Shown piece by piece: positions 1 to 11,540 of a stretch of DNA of 64,000 nucleotides. The notes under the pieces were generated by a model. That model saw only the letters and a list, made by a program, of their open reading frames with translations, had not been told where the DNA came from and did not search any database. This DNA is from Porodaedalea pini (lineage: Eukaryota > Basidiomycota > Agaricomycetes > Hymenochaetales > Hymenochaetaceae), in NCBI GenBank assembly GCA_002794775.1, contig NBAY01000022.1, forward strand, positions 1 to 64,000. The letters run 5' to 3'. Both the position numbers and the translations under genes were made by a program. Every line of letters starts with the position of its first letter. Within the stretch, counting starts at the first letter, position 1.

Positions 1-2088
1 TTGTGCGTTTGGTGTTAATGACCCCTGTGGTTGGTGTGCGGGATAGCTTGAAGCTATCAAGCTATGGGGCCTTCTATGATTTTGTTTATGATCTTGCGAT
101 GCACTTCAAACGTTAATATATGCACAATGAGCCGTGATGGATCCGATATCATTGGATTAGTACTGCGCATGTGCGTTGTCTAGCCGCAGAGCCCAGCTGC
201 GCACTAGAAGCACAGCGATCACGCACGCTATGAGCTAGATATTATAATGCTCTTGTGACTATTATACAGTAGAACAACAACCCATGCAACATGAATAAGC
301 CCGCCATCAGGAATCACAACCAGCAGAACTCGTCTCGGGTGTATATGTATCTCCCATCATCACCAGATACCCCAAACACCGGAAGTCCTCTTACCAGAAC
401 CAGATGCGCACAACACCGTGACGCACGACTGCGATGCGGATGAGGGATGCGGGATCATGGATGTGTGTGCACCGCATTCGGCGCCGCCGCTCTCAAAGTC
501 CGCATCTCATCTTTGCCACTTGTTGGTAGGATTTCACAGCGCAACGCGCAGCACCGGGCTGTCCTCTGGTGCGATCGGTGCTCGATCATGATCAGCCCTT
601 TCCGTCCCGGTCGCGCTCGCACTGACGATCCGATACACGGGCCTTCGATCACATTGATACCGTAGGTAGACGCTTTATGGGAAGTTTATCGGAGACTGCG
701 TTCAAACGTTAATGCCGCTATCGTGATGGACGGATCAAGTTGAGAGTGAAGATCCAAGGAAGCTTTCATTTTCGGACCCTTGGATGTCTGTGCACTTGCA
801 GACCCGCATCTCGCAATTCCTTTTTCCTTGCTCTCTGCACTTGAAACACTGGTCTGAGATATGCCTCTCATTCTGAGAGAGCAGGCGGGTCGAAAGTGCT
901 CTTTCCCGGTCATCGAAATTATTTGACGGTCGGCAGCCCCGCTCTCAAGCTTCGCTTCAATATCAGTCGGCTGAAAAAGAGCTCATTCAGTATCTTCCCC
1001 CTAACTCAAAGAAAATTTCCGGGAGTCTTGTTAGTCGCCAGAGTCAGCATAGTCAGGCGCTCACAATGGGCGAATCTTTTCTGCGTACCCTTCGTAATTA
1101 TCTGCTCGTCGCTCATGATGAGGCACTCATCCTACACATCGATAGAGCCGACGTTCTTCGGCAGGCCCGACAGCTCGGACGCTGCTGTCGCGACAGATTG
1201 TTCGGGCGTTTCGAGGATGTCGAGTTTCGGCTGGCAGTCGAATGCAAGCGATTAAGGCTGATCGCGCGAGGCGGCGCACTGCGGCTGCTCGCTTAAGCAG
1301 GGAAATCGTTAAAAGAGTGTATTCAACGAACAGGAGGGCTCATTTAAGGAGGTTTCGTAGATAGTACGTTGATGTTGCAGCTTAAGATTGTGAGCTGACC
1401 AGAGACAGCGAAAGACTTTCCCAGAGGCGTCTTGTCATTAGGATGGTCGATACAGAGGACACACCCGTTGTATGTTTCTAGCAGCAGAAGTAGTATTAAC
1501 GGCACCAAGGTTACAGAACGTGGTGCGAAGGTCGAGACGTTGGGAGAAAGAATCCGTTGCACAGGGTCTTCTAAATAATACCGCGAGCCTCCTAATGATT
1601 CCAACGCTCCAAGCCTCCTGATGAATGCGTTCCATGCTGCCAAGGTGGCCATTGATGCAGAATTTTCCGCCTATAACACCCAGTCGATTTGAGAGTGGAC
1701 TATCCTCTTCTGGCCGTCACCATGCTAAGCCATAAGCTAAGGGGCGCGGTCACAGCATGCTTAAAGGGCATTCTCCGTCTTGAAACATGGATCTTGCTGG
1801 GTGGTTGAATCTGTCTAGTCCATAGGGCTGCTTACGATTTGGAAGGCAGCATGAAGACTCTTCCGATGTCTTTAGCAAAAGCAGTCCGAAAGTCGGTTTT
1901 GAAGAACCAAATGCTGAGGGAAGAAACCGACACGTTGGCGCAACTTCCAAGGTAAGACTACCCTGTCATGGATTTGCGAGCTTCGTACAGATTCTGCTCT
2001 TGAACGATGAAAGCATCATAGTCCACCATAATGGCTTGCGTATAACCGAAGCTCACCAATACGATCCACTAAATGACCAGATTTGCAC
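1..2088. other. no gene recognised
   Basis: Only short overlapping open frames occur here, on both strands, without a recognisable domain, a consistent exon chain or a start context I would trust. The longest (about 119 codons, + strand, from 896) has no family resemblance. I see no RNA gene or transposon terminus. The stretch could hold 5' or regulatory sequence of the minus-strand gene that ends at 2089, or undetected exons. Confidence 0.5.
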
Positions 2089-2948
2089 TCATGACCCCGA
2101 AGCATCTTCACCCATTAATCCCTCTTCCTCTGCACTCCGAGTCTCCGCAGCAGTAAGCGCCGCACCCATGCCCCCCATCGCAGCCCAACTCCCACTCGAC
2201 GCCCTGCGCAGCCCAACGCCGATCCGCGCCGCAAGTCGCCGTGCCCGAACAGCGCGCATTCGTTCGGATCGGATAAGCACGCCCGTAAGCGCGAGCGCGG
2301 CGAAAATGACGTTGCATAAGACGAATTCGAAAAAGTCGGCCCGCTCCTTTGGCACGCGTCTTCCGCAGGACTCCCAGGCGGGGAGCGCAGACTGAGGGGG
2401 TCGGCTGGCCGGATGATGTGATGGTGGCGAGTGGGTCGTGCTATCACCACCGTCTTGCTCTTGGCTGTCCGCTGAAAATTCGGAGGAAGGCTTGTCGGCG
2501 TCTGGCGCGGAGGAGACTGCGAGGCAATGCAGTAGTCGTCGGTTTCCGAACGGTTGGCAAAATGGTTCTTGTAGCTTGAGACATGCCAGTTTGAGCCTCA
2601 TGTCGCCTCGATGAAATGCTTGAGACTCACCAGATCTTCTGGACATGGTTCGCATGAACCTGCTGGGTGACAGATCACGTCGTCTTCCTCCCCCTCGCCT
2701 TCAGCAGCCCGTCGCGTCCAGTTGGAAGCGTTCTTCATCCTGGAATTGTAGAGAGAACGTGTGCCATAGTACAAAGGCTTCCCTGGATAGACAATTGGAG
2801 GTACTGGGTCTGCACGACTAAAACCATCTTCATCTAATGAGGAAAGGATAAAGAGTATGCTGTTCAATGCACACGTCAGCCCGCTTAAACGCATATTGAA
2901 TTCTTTGACTACTTACAGGTGGATCGGAAGCGACGAAGAAAGCTTCAT
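2089..2948 (-). CDS. JTB-like type I membrane protein
   Basis: Exons read on the minus strand: 2948-2917, 2859-2631 and 2574-2089, joined in frame by GT-AG introns (about 258 aa). The start at 2948 is chosen because it gives a signal peptide (MKLSSSLPIHLILFILSS). A cysteine-rich lumenal stretch follows, with C..C..C spacing around CEPCPEDL and EPFCQPFGNRRLLHC. Then come a Ser/His/Pro-rich linker, ESCGRRVPKERADFFEF, one membrane helix (VLCNVIFAALALTGVLI) and a short Arg-rich tail. The order paired cysteines, second cysteine block, 'SC' plus charged segment, TM helix and basic tail matches the animal Jumping Translocation Breakpoint (JTB) family. Family assignment is by architecture only. The C-terminal Gly/Ala/Glu tail is longer than usual. 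Role in this organism unknown. It is divergently arranged with the GPCR gene. Confidence 0.6.
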
Positions 2949-3797
2949 GATAGCAAATGAGGCATAAAATAGAAGGAGCGATATTCAGTAAGTTCGACAT
3001 CCCGATACGCGGCCGTTGCAGCTGGTCCCAATTGCATGTGACAGAAGTTCATGCGCAGTCACAACATGTCACAAATGGCGCCTCGCACCGCCAGCTGTCC
3101 CGGGCCTAACCACTTCTGCATCTCTGACACTCTGGCTCTCACAATGTAAAATCACCACGACCTTCTTCAGTGGATGCCATCTCTAGATACAGAAATACCA
3201 TCTAGCTTTGGGATTTTTGTCTGTTCATCATTACGGGTACTTGGGTATTCCGAGTCGCAGTTTGATATACAAAATTATAGCACAAACGCCAACGCATATT
3301 TCTCGTCTTCACCCTACGAAGTAAGGTGCGTTCAGGAATCCACGAGTCAACTTAGCAGTGAAATACGTATGAAATTCCCCAGGATGCGACCAACCTCAGA
3401 TAGAGGCCACTTCAAATCTGCATCAGAGCTTCCATCTACGCGTTGCCGTCGAATCAAGAAGCCTTTCATTCAGGCCTGAGTACCCAATAACAAAATCGGA
3501 TCCTATGTCTCTGGCAGCCTTGTTTCTCACACCCAAGGGTCGAGGCGGCTCTGTATATAGCTCTTGATGGACAGAAGTCTATAAGGACCTTGTTCGAATC
3601 GCACGTCCGCTCGTCGGCCTTCGACCCCCACCTTTTCTCGTCGTCCAAAAGTAGCTCTCGGGTAGAGCTCATTATTTCTCAGAGCTTGCAGAGCAAGTTT
3701 CTTGTTGTCTCTTATTCACTCGTTTCTTTGCATTCGTTTCTCTGATTCTCTTCACGATTCTGACGGTGTACTTGGGTTTCTGGTCTTTTTTGCTCGA
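2949..3797. promoter_or_regulatory. intergenic region between divergent genes
   Basis: This 849-bp interval lies between the start of the JTB-like gene (minus strand) and the start of the GPCR gene (plus strand), so it should contain both promoters. A pyrimidine-rich stretch precedes the GPCR start (about 3690-3797), as is common in fungal promoters. I see no convincing TATA box and no other gene. Confidence 0.4.
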
Positions 3798-5564
3798 ATG
3801 TCTTTTTCTACTTCTTCAGGCGAAGCACCCGAACTCCAAATATATACATCGGGCCAAAGGAGCGGCGTAACGGTACTTACATTCTTCAGATTACAGACCA
3901 ATGAGAGGTTGTCTAATGCGCGTAATGGTCATCGCAGCTCCTTGTCGTTGCTGGCGTCTTGTCAATTTTCGCCATATTCTCTGGGTCACTGGTGAGTTGT
4001 CGAACTAAACATCTGCAAATCTTCTTACTCACAATCGCTCGTGTTGCTAGTATTATTTCACGATCAGTAGACGCACTAAGACGTTCCATCGGACAAACAT
4101 TGCTCCATACCTCGTTTCGCTCCTTATCGCCAATGTTCTTCAAGCAATAGCGACGATCCTCAACGCGCGCTGGGTCCATGAGGGTATTGTCTTCGATGGC
4201 GGCTTCTGTGCTTTCCAAGGTGGTCTCAAGAACGCTGCCAACGTGGGCATTGCACTGTGGTCATTCATGATTGCCGTGCATGTCTTCAACCTACTGTTCT
4301 TGCGCTGGAAAACGACGCGCACGGGCATGATTGCAACGCTCTTCGGTGGCTGGTCTGCGGTCGCAATGATTGTGACGCTTGGCCCGCTCGCCATCGAAAC
4401 ACCAGAACGCGGCCCATACTTTGGTGTCTCGGGATACTGGTGCTGGATCACGGACAACTATCCTAAAGAACAGACGTACATGGAATACTTCTTCGTAGGT
4501 CGCTGGATCCTAGTCATCCTGGAAAACATTAAAAAAATCTTCATGTAATAGGAATTTATGTCTGCCGGACTGGGATTTGTCCTATACGCGTTGGTCCTCC
4601 TCCGAGTGCGGGGGAATCTTACCAAAGTCGATGGCCGCTGGCGCTTGCGATGGATACAGCGAAGCCAGGCGTGGCAGCTTTCCTTCGCGCGCGATATGCT
4701 TGATACCGCTATGCTGCGCGTTGCCACGAACATGGTCTGGTGCGCCCTTGTTCTAATTTTATAGTGATATTCTAGCCCTTACGACCTTGATGTAATCAGG
4801 TACCCTGTACGCAACGGATTTCATTTCATTTGTTTTTCTCAACCCGGTCCTAATCAGACGGCATTTTGATTATCAGGTTGCATATAGCCTCATCATCATC
4901 CCCGTTGCCCTTGCGCGTCTGAGTTCTTTCACGGGTCGTCACGTACCCTTCTGGGCAACAATCACGACGGATGTGATTTTCAACCTCACGGGTACGCTTC
5001 AGACCCTTCCTACCAACTATCATCATATCTAATGTTCTACATTCCTTTTTTTTTTTCATTTTCTTCGATGAAATGCGTATCGTTCCCGTGTCGCTTTACG
5101 ATTTCAAATCCCATGTGTGCTTAATAGGCCTGGTCAACGCCATTCTTTTCATAAGCACGCGTCGGATCCTTCCAGATACTGCCGCGCTCCCACAGTTTAC
5201 GACGCCACGCAGCAACACCATGTCCGACTCAGAGGCGAAGTTCGGTGTCACACCTTTCTCGTTCGACCCCAGTCCGCCAGCCAGGGCAAGTCAGGAGGAT
5301 GATAAGAAGAGCGAGGTAGAATGGGACGTCGTCTCGTTAGCATCCGAGTCGCTGCCCTCTCCCGCGTTTTTGTCGGGTCGTGCCGTGCACGGACGGGCTG
5401 CACTGGACACCGAGAGCGCAGGATCTGGTGTTGCCACTAGGGACCCGAACCTGGACTTGGGCCATGATCTCGGGAGGCCTACACCGCCTCGACAAGACAG
5501 CTATTCGTACTCAGATATGATAACCGTCCCCACTCTCGGATTCTCATATCCGGGACGAGCGTGA
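3798..5564 (+). CDS. seven-transmembrane G-protein-coupled receptor
   Basis: Seven exons join in one frame: 3798-3872, 3938-3991, 4051-4494, 4552-4739, 4800-4806, 4877-4991 and 5128-5564. The product is about 440 aa. TM1 is LLVVAGVLSIFAIFSGSL. TM2 follows around APYLVSLLIANVLQA. A conserved GFCAFQGGLKNAANVG leads into TM3, then TM4 around GGWSAVAMIVTL, the extracellular YFGVSGYWCWI loop and TM5. TM6 contains a W-Y-P-x-A-Y segment created by a 7-nt exon, and TM7 reads VIFNLTGLVNAILF. The layout is that of the fungal cAMP-receptor-like/Git3-type receptors, which signal through heterotrimeric G proteins at the plasma membrane. The ligand cannot be told from sequence. The cytoplasmic tail (from about 5170) is acidic and Ser/Pro-rich, suited to phosphorylation. 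The 7-nt exon is the least certain part: a single intron 4735-4876 would also keep frame but loses the W-Y-P. Confidence 0.8.
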
Positions 5565-6311
5565 AAAGAGGGACATTACTAGCAGCGCGTACATATTTGT
5601 AGTTCGTATTCCTTTGGTGATTTGGACTTCATCTTTCGTCTCACTTTCGGCTCTGGAGACTTAGAGTGTTCTCTATTGCCATGTATTTTATTCATCTTGC
5701 CTCATGAACAGATATGTACGATACCTTCTTCATCGGAGACTGCAGACACTTCAACTCGATTCTTTGCCTTGCGTATGCTTGCCCGCGGACAGGGGAGAGA
5801 TTGAAAATACAGAGCCCGTGCAGATCGAAATAAAGAGGAGCTGAGTGTGAAACCGCCCGAGGGATACTGTAGAATTGTGTGACCCTTTGTACTTTGTCAG
5901 GTAGACCAGCGAGGAAATCATAACATTTTAAACGCAGTCGTACATAAAAATGATAGCTCGGATATACAAGAAAGTGGGAACTCGCGAGGAGGAGCACAGG
6001 AGAGGGTAAAGCAACAGTATATCAAATAAATCAATTCTGCTACTCCAAGATATCTTGAAGCATTTATTGGTCGATAGATCCTCGGCTCATTAATACTGTA
6101 TCTAAAATCTCGTATCGCTCGACCGACCGGTTCTGACTTTTCAGGTACTAACCCTCCATATCCAGTGATCTTTCCCCATTCAAGTATCTAGGAACTGCCT
6201 CGATTGGGGGAATGGGAACATAAGAACTACGTTGATGATTTTTTCTCGGAGTTGGAAGAGGGGTTAATATGAAGTTCCCCTAGGTCTTTGGTAAGTTTGT
6301 CGGCTTCAGTA
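5565..6311. other. intergenic, tail to tail
   Basis: This interval lies between the 3' ends of the GPCR gene (+) and the hypothetical gene ending at 6312 (-). It should contain both 3' UTRs. No coding signal or repeat was recognised. Confidence 0.5.
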
Positions 6312-7205
6312 CTACATAGTGTTCAGATCTAACTTTTTAAGTTCTTTTTGAACATAACGTAGCCGGTCATCGAATTTATAAGTGGAATTGATCCACTTCC
6401 TTGTTTCATTGTCCTTCGGCAGTTTTTCCAGGTTGCCTATTTCACATTCAATCTCTTTCAGATATGACTGAAGGAACTCCTTTCTCCTTTCATCGTCGGA
6501 GAGATCCTCAATCTTGATGGCTTTCAGGTCTCTGAGGAGTACTTCCCAACGCTCCAGTGACTTCCAACGCAGCTCTTTAGCAACTTCGATGCATTCCTTC
6601 ATGTGTTTGATACGCTGTTCTTTTATCTCCTGCCGTAGGCTAATTTTACTGCTTAGTTGTCCGCTTTTGGTGTCGGGTTGACTTGTCTCGCTGTCGGTGT
6701 GTCGTCCGCCAGTGTGAGTCGTACTTTTTGGCCAGTGAGCGTTCAAATGGCTTTGATGTCCACGTCGCCGATCGATACTATTTGAGGCAATTTGTTTGTT
6801 TCCGGTAGTGCTAGTAGGATCGCTAGTGGGTGATGGTCTGAGTACAGTCGCGTCCCTTTGGTCTATGTCTTCGGTTTCTTCGGGGATGGTATATACTTTT
6901 GGATTGCGGCTCAGACCCTTTGGATGTTCAAAGTCTTCTGGCCGGGGTTGTTCTGGTCTAGTACGGCTTCGACCTCGAGGGCTGTGTTCTTCGCCATCAC
7001 GAGGAGATTCTTTTCTATCGTCGGCGGGTCGTGCTCCCCGTGTCTCGTGTTTCCGTCCCTCACTGGGACTTCTGGCAGGTCTTTTACGACGACTTCGTGA
7101 CATTCTCTCGGTAGTCTTGCTAGACAATGATGAGCGAGGCTTTAGTGGAGATATCACCAGAATAGAGCATCTGCTCGGCTGAAGGTACGCACCTTGCTCT
7201 AACAC
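6312..7205 (-). CDS. hypothetical basic, low-complexity N-terminus protein
   Basis: Single open frame of 297 codons. I do not recognise the family. Residues about 35-175 are Arg/Ser/Glu/Pro-rich and probably disordered, including SRSRRKRPARSPSEGRKH-type runs. The last ~100 residues are highly charged and likely helical or coiled-coil (QEIKEQRIKHMKECIEVAKE, RKEFLQSYLKEIECEIG). An alternative start at Met35 (codon beginning at 7103) directly precedes the Ser-Arg-rich run and may be the true one. The SR-like N-terminus could suggest a nuclear protein, but this is only inference from composition. No intron is needed. The gene stands alone between two long non-coding stretches. Confidence 0.5.
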   Translation of the reverse strand: MLEQGAYLQPSRCSILVISPLKPRSSLSSKTTERMSRSRRKRPARSPSEGRKHETRGARPADDRKESPRDGEEHSPRGRSRTRPEQPRPEDFEHPKGLSRNPKVYTIPEETEDIDQRDATVLRPSPTSDPTSTTGNKQIASNSIDRRRGHQSHLNAHWPKSTTHTGGRHTDSETSQPDTKSGQLSSKISLRQEIKEQRIKHMKECIEVAKELRWKSLERWEVLLRDLKAIKIEDLSDDERRKEFLQSYLKEIECEIGNLEKLPKDNETRKWINSTYKFDDRLRYVQKELKKLDLNTM

Positions 7206-9195
7206 TCATTCTCATCACTTACGCCGTGCTCTTTATACGATTAATACGTGGTAAGTCAATCAACAATTGTTAGAGGTATATTGAACGCTGTTGTGTCAGG
7301 CACTTTGCGACTCCGTGGATTCTGGGTACAAAATTAGCACACGAAATCAAGCCAACATATCCCAGGCTACAGAATGCTCCAGACCTTTGCACACCGGCTG
7401 AATCAATTTATCCCGGGTTTGGTCCATTACATTCGCATATTGCAAAATACAATCCTGCTCCGCTGCCGTCATTTTTCACCTTTGCTGAGCGTTTGCTACC
7501 ACTGCATCCCCTGACCAATAAGCTCTGCGGTAGTGTCAGTTTTATTTATTTATTGCAGATTGCGAGTCAAGTTTACCCGTATCAATCACCTCGACATTTG
7601 CTTCGTAACGCTATAACGGCATGGAAGATAAACATACCAAGCAAAACTCTCAATCAGAGATGATGCATCCTGAGTTCGTGGCGTGGTTTTTCATGTACAA
7701 TGCAGCGCCGATATGTTGATAGAAACTAGTAGCACGAGTGAATGTCAGCCGACAACTTCAAATGATATTATTCTATGTTACCCCATATGTAGTTCGGCAT
7801 CAAGCTAGCTGGCTACACCGCGGCGAGGAGGCGGAGCACTTGTTTGAGCTCATTCTGGGTGATGTCGTGCTTGAAAGGTGGAGTCCTGAGATCGAGAAAG
7901 AGACGGCGTCCATGGAAAGTGCACATCAAGGGGAATTTCAGCTCGAGAGCGGAGATTCCCGTATTGAGCGGACAATGAGGGGATGGACAGTGGACGTTGG
8001 ATATTCTTGAGAAACATAAACCCCTGGAAGAGGAATATCTGCAGAAGGAGGAACCAAGGTGCGAGAAGGAGGAAGACCGGTAGATAAGATTGATAAAAAA
8101 AGATCAACGTCGCGATAGACGTTCGTCTCGAAACAAACATGTCCTAGTCTGCAAACCGATGATTAGATGCGACGGAGGTAGACAGACTCGGAATCTAATT
8201 CCAGTCGTGGATGGTGTCTCCTGAGCTTGTGGTGTATTTGCTACCTGCAAAGAAGCGCTGATACGAGGCATGACTCCTTCGGCATGGTGTTGGCAGGAAC
8301 TGGCGCTACGAAATCATCTACTTACTACTAGGAAGCCTCCGATCCGAAGAGGTAAACTACTCCTTCTGACTAAGTAGCTTCATCTTCGAGTTACGTTGGG
8401 CCCAGGAAGCCAACCACGGAATGTTCATATTCTTGCAGAAACATGCATAACGGTGAAAAGGAATTTGCAACATGACGGGGAATTGATCCGACGGTACGCG
8501 CCAGCCTCAGCACTATTTGAAGTCCGCTCAGTTATCTTTTTATGTTCTTCTCTTCTCTCTCTGGCGTAAACTCCCTGCCTTGGACTTCGAACTTGCAGCC
8601 AAGGGCGATAGACCTATGCCAGACGTTATCTCGGCTGTCATAAATATTCGTATCAACAATGACAATCACGGGCTTCGTGCAGCTATCGGCGCTGCGTTCG
8701 GCTGTTGTCTTACCACCTAATACATTCTCACTTATTCTGTTCAATCAAGCACGTTAAGAGTCATTGTCGTCAAGGCACGACCTTGCAGTGATGAAATTGC
8801 AGAAGGATACAATGTTCACCAACGTGTCTTCCTTCTGATAGAATTGGTTTCCGTCGTTGGAATGATGAGTAATCAATCTTTTTAAACAACCCAGTACGCG
8901 CATTATGTTGTTTTTAAGCATAGAGCTCGACCAGACTCTTCCCAGTTGCATAGGCGTCGAAGACTGTTGCTTTGGAAGACGTGAATAGACATCGGGCATT
9001 TTAGCACAGCAGGTGCCATTATCGTGTCCGGATCACTTGTTATTCCCGCGGTATCGGTTATCTTGCCAGAAGCTACTTCTCAAGATGCGCTCGAGTCTGG
9101 TTATCTCCTTCAGGTCTGCCTAGGAAGATCTGATCTATCTAGACTCCCTCCTTACTCCTTACGCCTCGTCCTTGCACCCAAAAGCTGAGTGCAGT
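7206..9195. other. no gene recognised
   Basis: About 2 kb with only short frames (90 codons or fewer) on both strands and no splice chain I could support. It may include the upstream region of the gene at 9196 and of the minus-strand gene ending at 6312. Confidence 0.45.
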
Positions 9196-10483
9196 ATGCG
9201 TACTTCGCCATACACGTTTGCCCGCTCGGCTTTGCTCCTCACCCTCTTTCCAGCGTCTGTGCGTCTGCAGGCCATCTCCAACCAAACTGTTACCGCTATC
9301 GACGCGCGGATTACTTATGACGGCGACTGGACAGTCCAAGACAATGGCGGACACGTTTTCACTTCTGTTGCTGGCAGCTTCGCTCTAAACTTTGCGGGCA
9401 GCGCGGTTTACTGGTACTCGCGCAAGCTGTATAATGGTGCAGTCGTAGCAATCACGCTCGATGACGATGACATTGTATACATCGATTTAAGTGATGGGGT
9501 GGGACAGAACGACACGACTCCCGTCGCCGTACTGTATGAGAAGGAGGGACTGGAAGTGAGTGGAAGCCATCATCTGAATGTGACTTGGAACGGACCAGGC
9601 TCGAATGGCGTTGGCTCTTTTTTGGAGTCTTATCGCGTGGAGTGCGTATAGTCAAGTCTGTTTTTATTATTCACGGCATGACGACGAACCTATATGGATT
9701 CCTTATCTCGAAAAGATTTACGGGCGATGCATCCGAGCCTTCGACCTCAAGCTCGAGTTCTGCTTCAAGCTCAGCCTCGAGTCTAGCTTCAATCTCAGCC
9801 TCAACCCCGACGAAGTCGAACGTAGGTGCCATCGCCGGCGGCACGGTCGGCGGCATCTTCAGCGTCCTGATCCTCATTTCTGCTCTTCTTTGCCTCCGAA
9901 AACGAAGGGCCCGCATCGCTGCTGGTCAAAACATGCAATCCGGTAAGTCGTGAACACGCATTAGTCTTGACCAACGTAGTTATTTCTTTCTTCTGAATCT
10001 ATTTTGAAATTTCAAGCAACTCCGGTTTTCTTGTTTCGAAATCCAAACTCAGGTTCACCTATCGCTTCATTCTCTTCGGCGTCTTCCGTGAAACCGCCTC
10101 TGGATGGTCAGCCACGTCTTCCACGTCAACGCGGGGATAGCCGTTCGGACGTCCCGGCCAACCCAACGAACGCAACAACGTTGCTTTCTCCAGGAACGTC
10201 TGCTCCACCGGTCTCGTTACCCATCGACGCGCCGAATTCTTCACGATTTGGTTTTGCACATGGCTGGGAAAGATGGCGTCCCGAGTCAATGTCTCGAACT
10301 CAAAGCAGTGCACTCCGGAGTCCGCAGGAAACATCTGTATCCGCGGGTACGTTCGTTGTCGGAAGAGATTATAGCTCAGCAAATAGACCTGCTACGACGA
10401 TTCCGATGCCTTTACCACACTCTTCGGGAAGTACGGACCATGAGGAAGCGCTTGAGGATCCACCGCCTGTTTATAGGGACTGA
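9196..10483 (+). CDS. secreted-domain single-pass membrane protein
   Basis: Three exons, 9196-9641, 9716-9942 and 10017-10483, joined in frame (about 379 aa). The start at 9196 gives a signal peptide (MRTSPYTFARSALLLTLFPA, cleaved near RLQA). The extracellular part of about 125 residues looks like a beta-sandwich (ITYDGDWTVQDNGGHVF, YWYSRKLYNGAVVAITLDDD) with N-glycosylation sites. A Ser/Thr-rich stalk follows, then a glycine-zipper membrane helix (GAIAGGTVGGIFSVLILISALLCL), an RKRRAR stop-transfer and a Ser/Pro-rich cytosolic tail with a PPPVY motif at the end. This architecture is very common in basidiomycetes (Axl2/SKG6-type TM segment). A role as a cell-surface sensor or wall-associated protein is inference. 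The terminal PPxY could bind WW-domain ubiquitin ligases. Confidence 0.75.
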
Positions 10484-11247
10484 CTTCTTTTATGAATGTA
10501 CTCGAAAGCAGCCCTCCAACTACATCTTTTAATGGCCGACCAACACATCCCACGATATGAGTTTCGAAGTTATTGGGCTATTGCGGATTGCAACTCGGAC
10601 TTACGCCGCAGAAGCCACTCCAACATTCGTTTCGAGACTAGGAAATTGCATCGGAGGTGGAAATAGCATGCAAGGTGGTCGGCTGTAGTCAATGTCTTCT
10701 GGATTTGCGGCATTTTTTGAAATATTTGATGGAGCAATTATACCAGGGTAGAAACACTCCTGTGGGGAAAAGGCTGCAACAGTACTCAATGAATCCAAAT
10801 GAGAATTTACATACAGTCAGGCATTAGGTGATTCTCCTAGTTCCAAATTCAAAGCCACAGAAGTGAAACCTGCTCTATTCTGGCCTTATGTACTTATTAT
10901 GATTTACCAAGTCAAAGTGTGATGGGAATGTTTTTTCTGAGCAGTGCAAAGTCAGTGAAGATCAAGTAGTATTTTTCAGTGTTTCAGTGATGCATATAAG
11001 CAGTACATAAACAATGAATACAGCACAAAATCAGTGTGAAAATTTAGTATGAACTCATATTAGCAGAGTAGAGCAGTTTCTGTGGTTATAGCTGCAGATT
11101 TGAGGTCAGGAAAAATGAGGTAAAGATACATGCAGAAAACAGGTTATTTTATCATTTTGTATTTTCATTCTATTTTCTCACTTCTTTCAGTCATTATATA
11201 GAACTAACATCTGAAATAATTTTAGCAACTTGTTTGATGAGGATTCA
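10484..11247. other. AT-rich flank of the Copia insertion
   Basis: AT-rich sequence with few CpG dinucleotides and no supported gene. Its last five bases (11243-11247, ATTCA) form the left target duplication of the Copia element. The interrupted sequence resumes at 16262. Confidence 0.5.
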
Positions 11248-11420
11248 TGTTGAGAGTATATGATTGACATTGCTCGTTTAAGTAGTTTAGTCATTTCCAG
11301 CCTACTTTCAGTCTGAATTTCCTTTTCTGGTTGAGCATATATTCTGCCAGCCACTTGCTCTGCCACCTCAGTTGTGTACACTACATCCAGCTGAGCATAT
11401 ATTCTATTCAGATACCAAAA
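11248..11420 (+). repeat. 5' LTR of the Copia element
   Basis: A 173-bp direct repeat of 16089-16261. The two copies differ at six sites, and at each the 3' copy has CpG while this copy has TpG or CpA. Confidence 0.95.
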
Positions 11421-11438
11421 GGTTATGAGCCTTGTGTC
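11421..11438 (+). promoter_or_regulatory. primer-binding site matching initiator tRNA anticodon arm
   Basis: The sequence directly after the 5' LTR, GGTTATGAGCC, is the reverse complement of GGCTCATAACC. That is the anticodon stem-loop (CAT anticodon) of eukaryotic initiator tRNA-Met rather than a tRNA 3' end. Known precedent: Drosophila copia primes from a half-molecule of initiator tRNA-Met. Confidence 0.7.
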
Positions 11439-11540
11439 TTAAGCTGCTGCCCACCTCATCTATATCAAAGCCCCATTGATGCAAACCAGAGGACAACGAG
11501 CTAGGAATAACCAACAGCTTCCATCGTTCGACTTAGATCC

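Noticed and set aside
896..1255. 119-codon plus-strand frame near the left edge
   Set aside because: No domain, overlapping frames of similar length on both strands, no splice support. Probably chance.
2000..2395. 131-codon plus-strand frame
   Set aside because: Antisense shadow of the GC-rich last exon of the JTB-like gene, which has a coherent exon chain.
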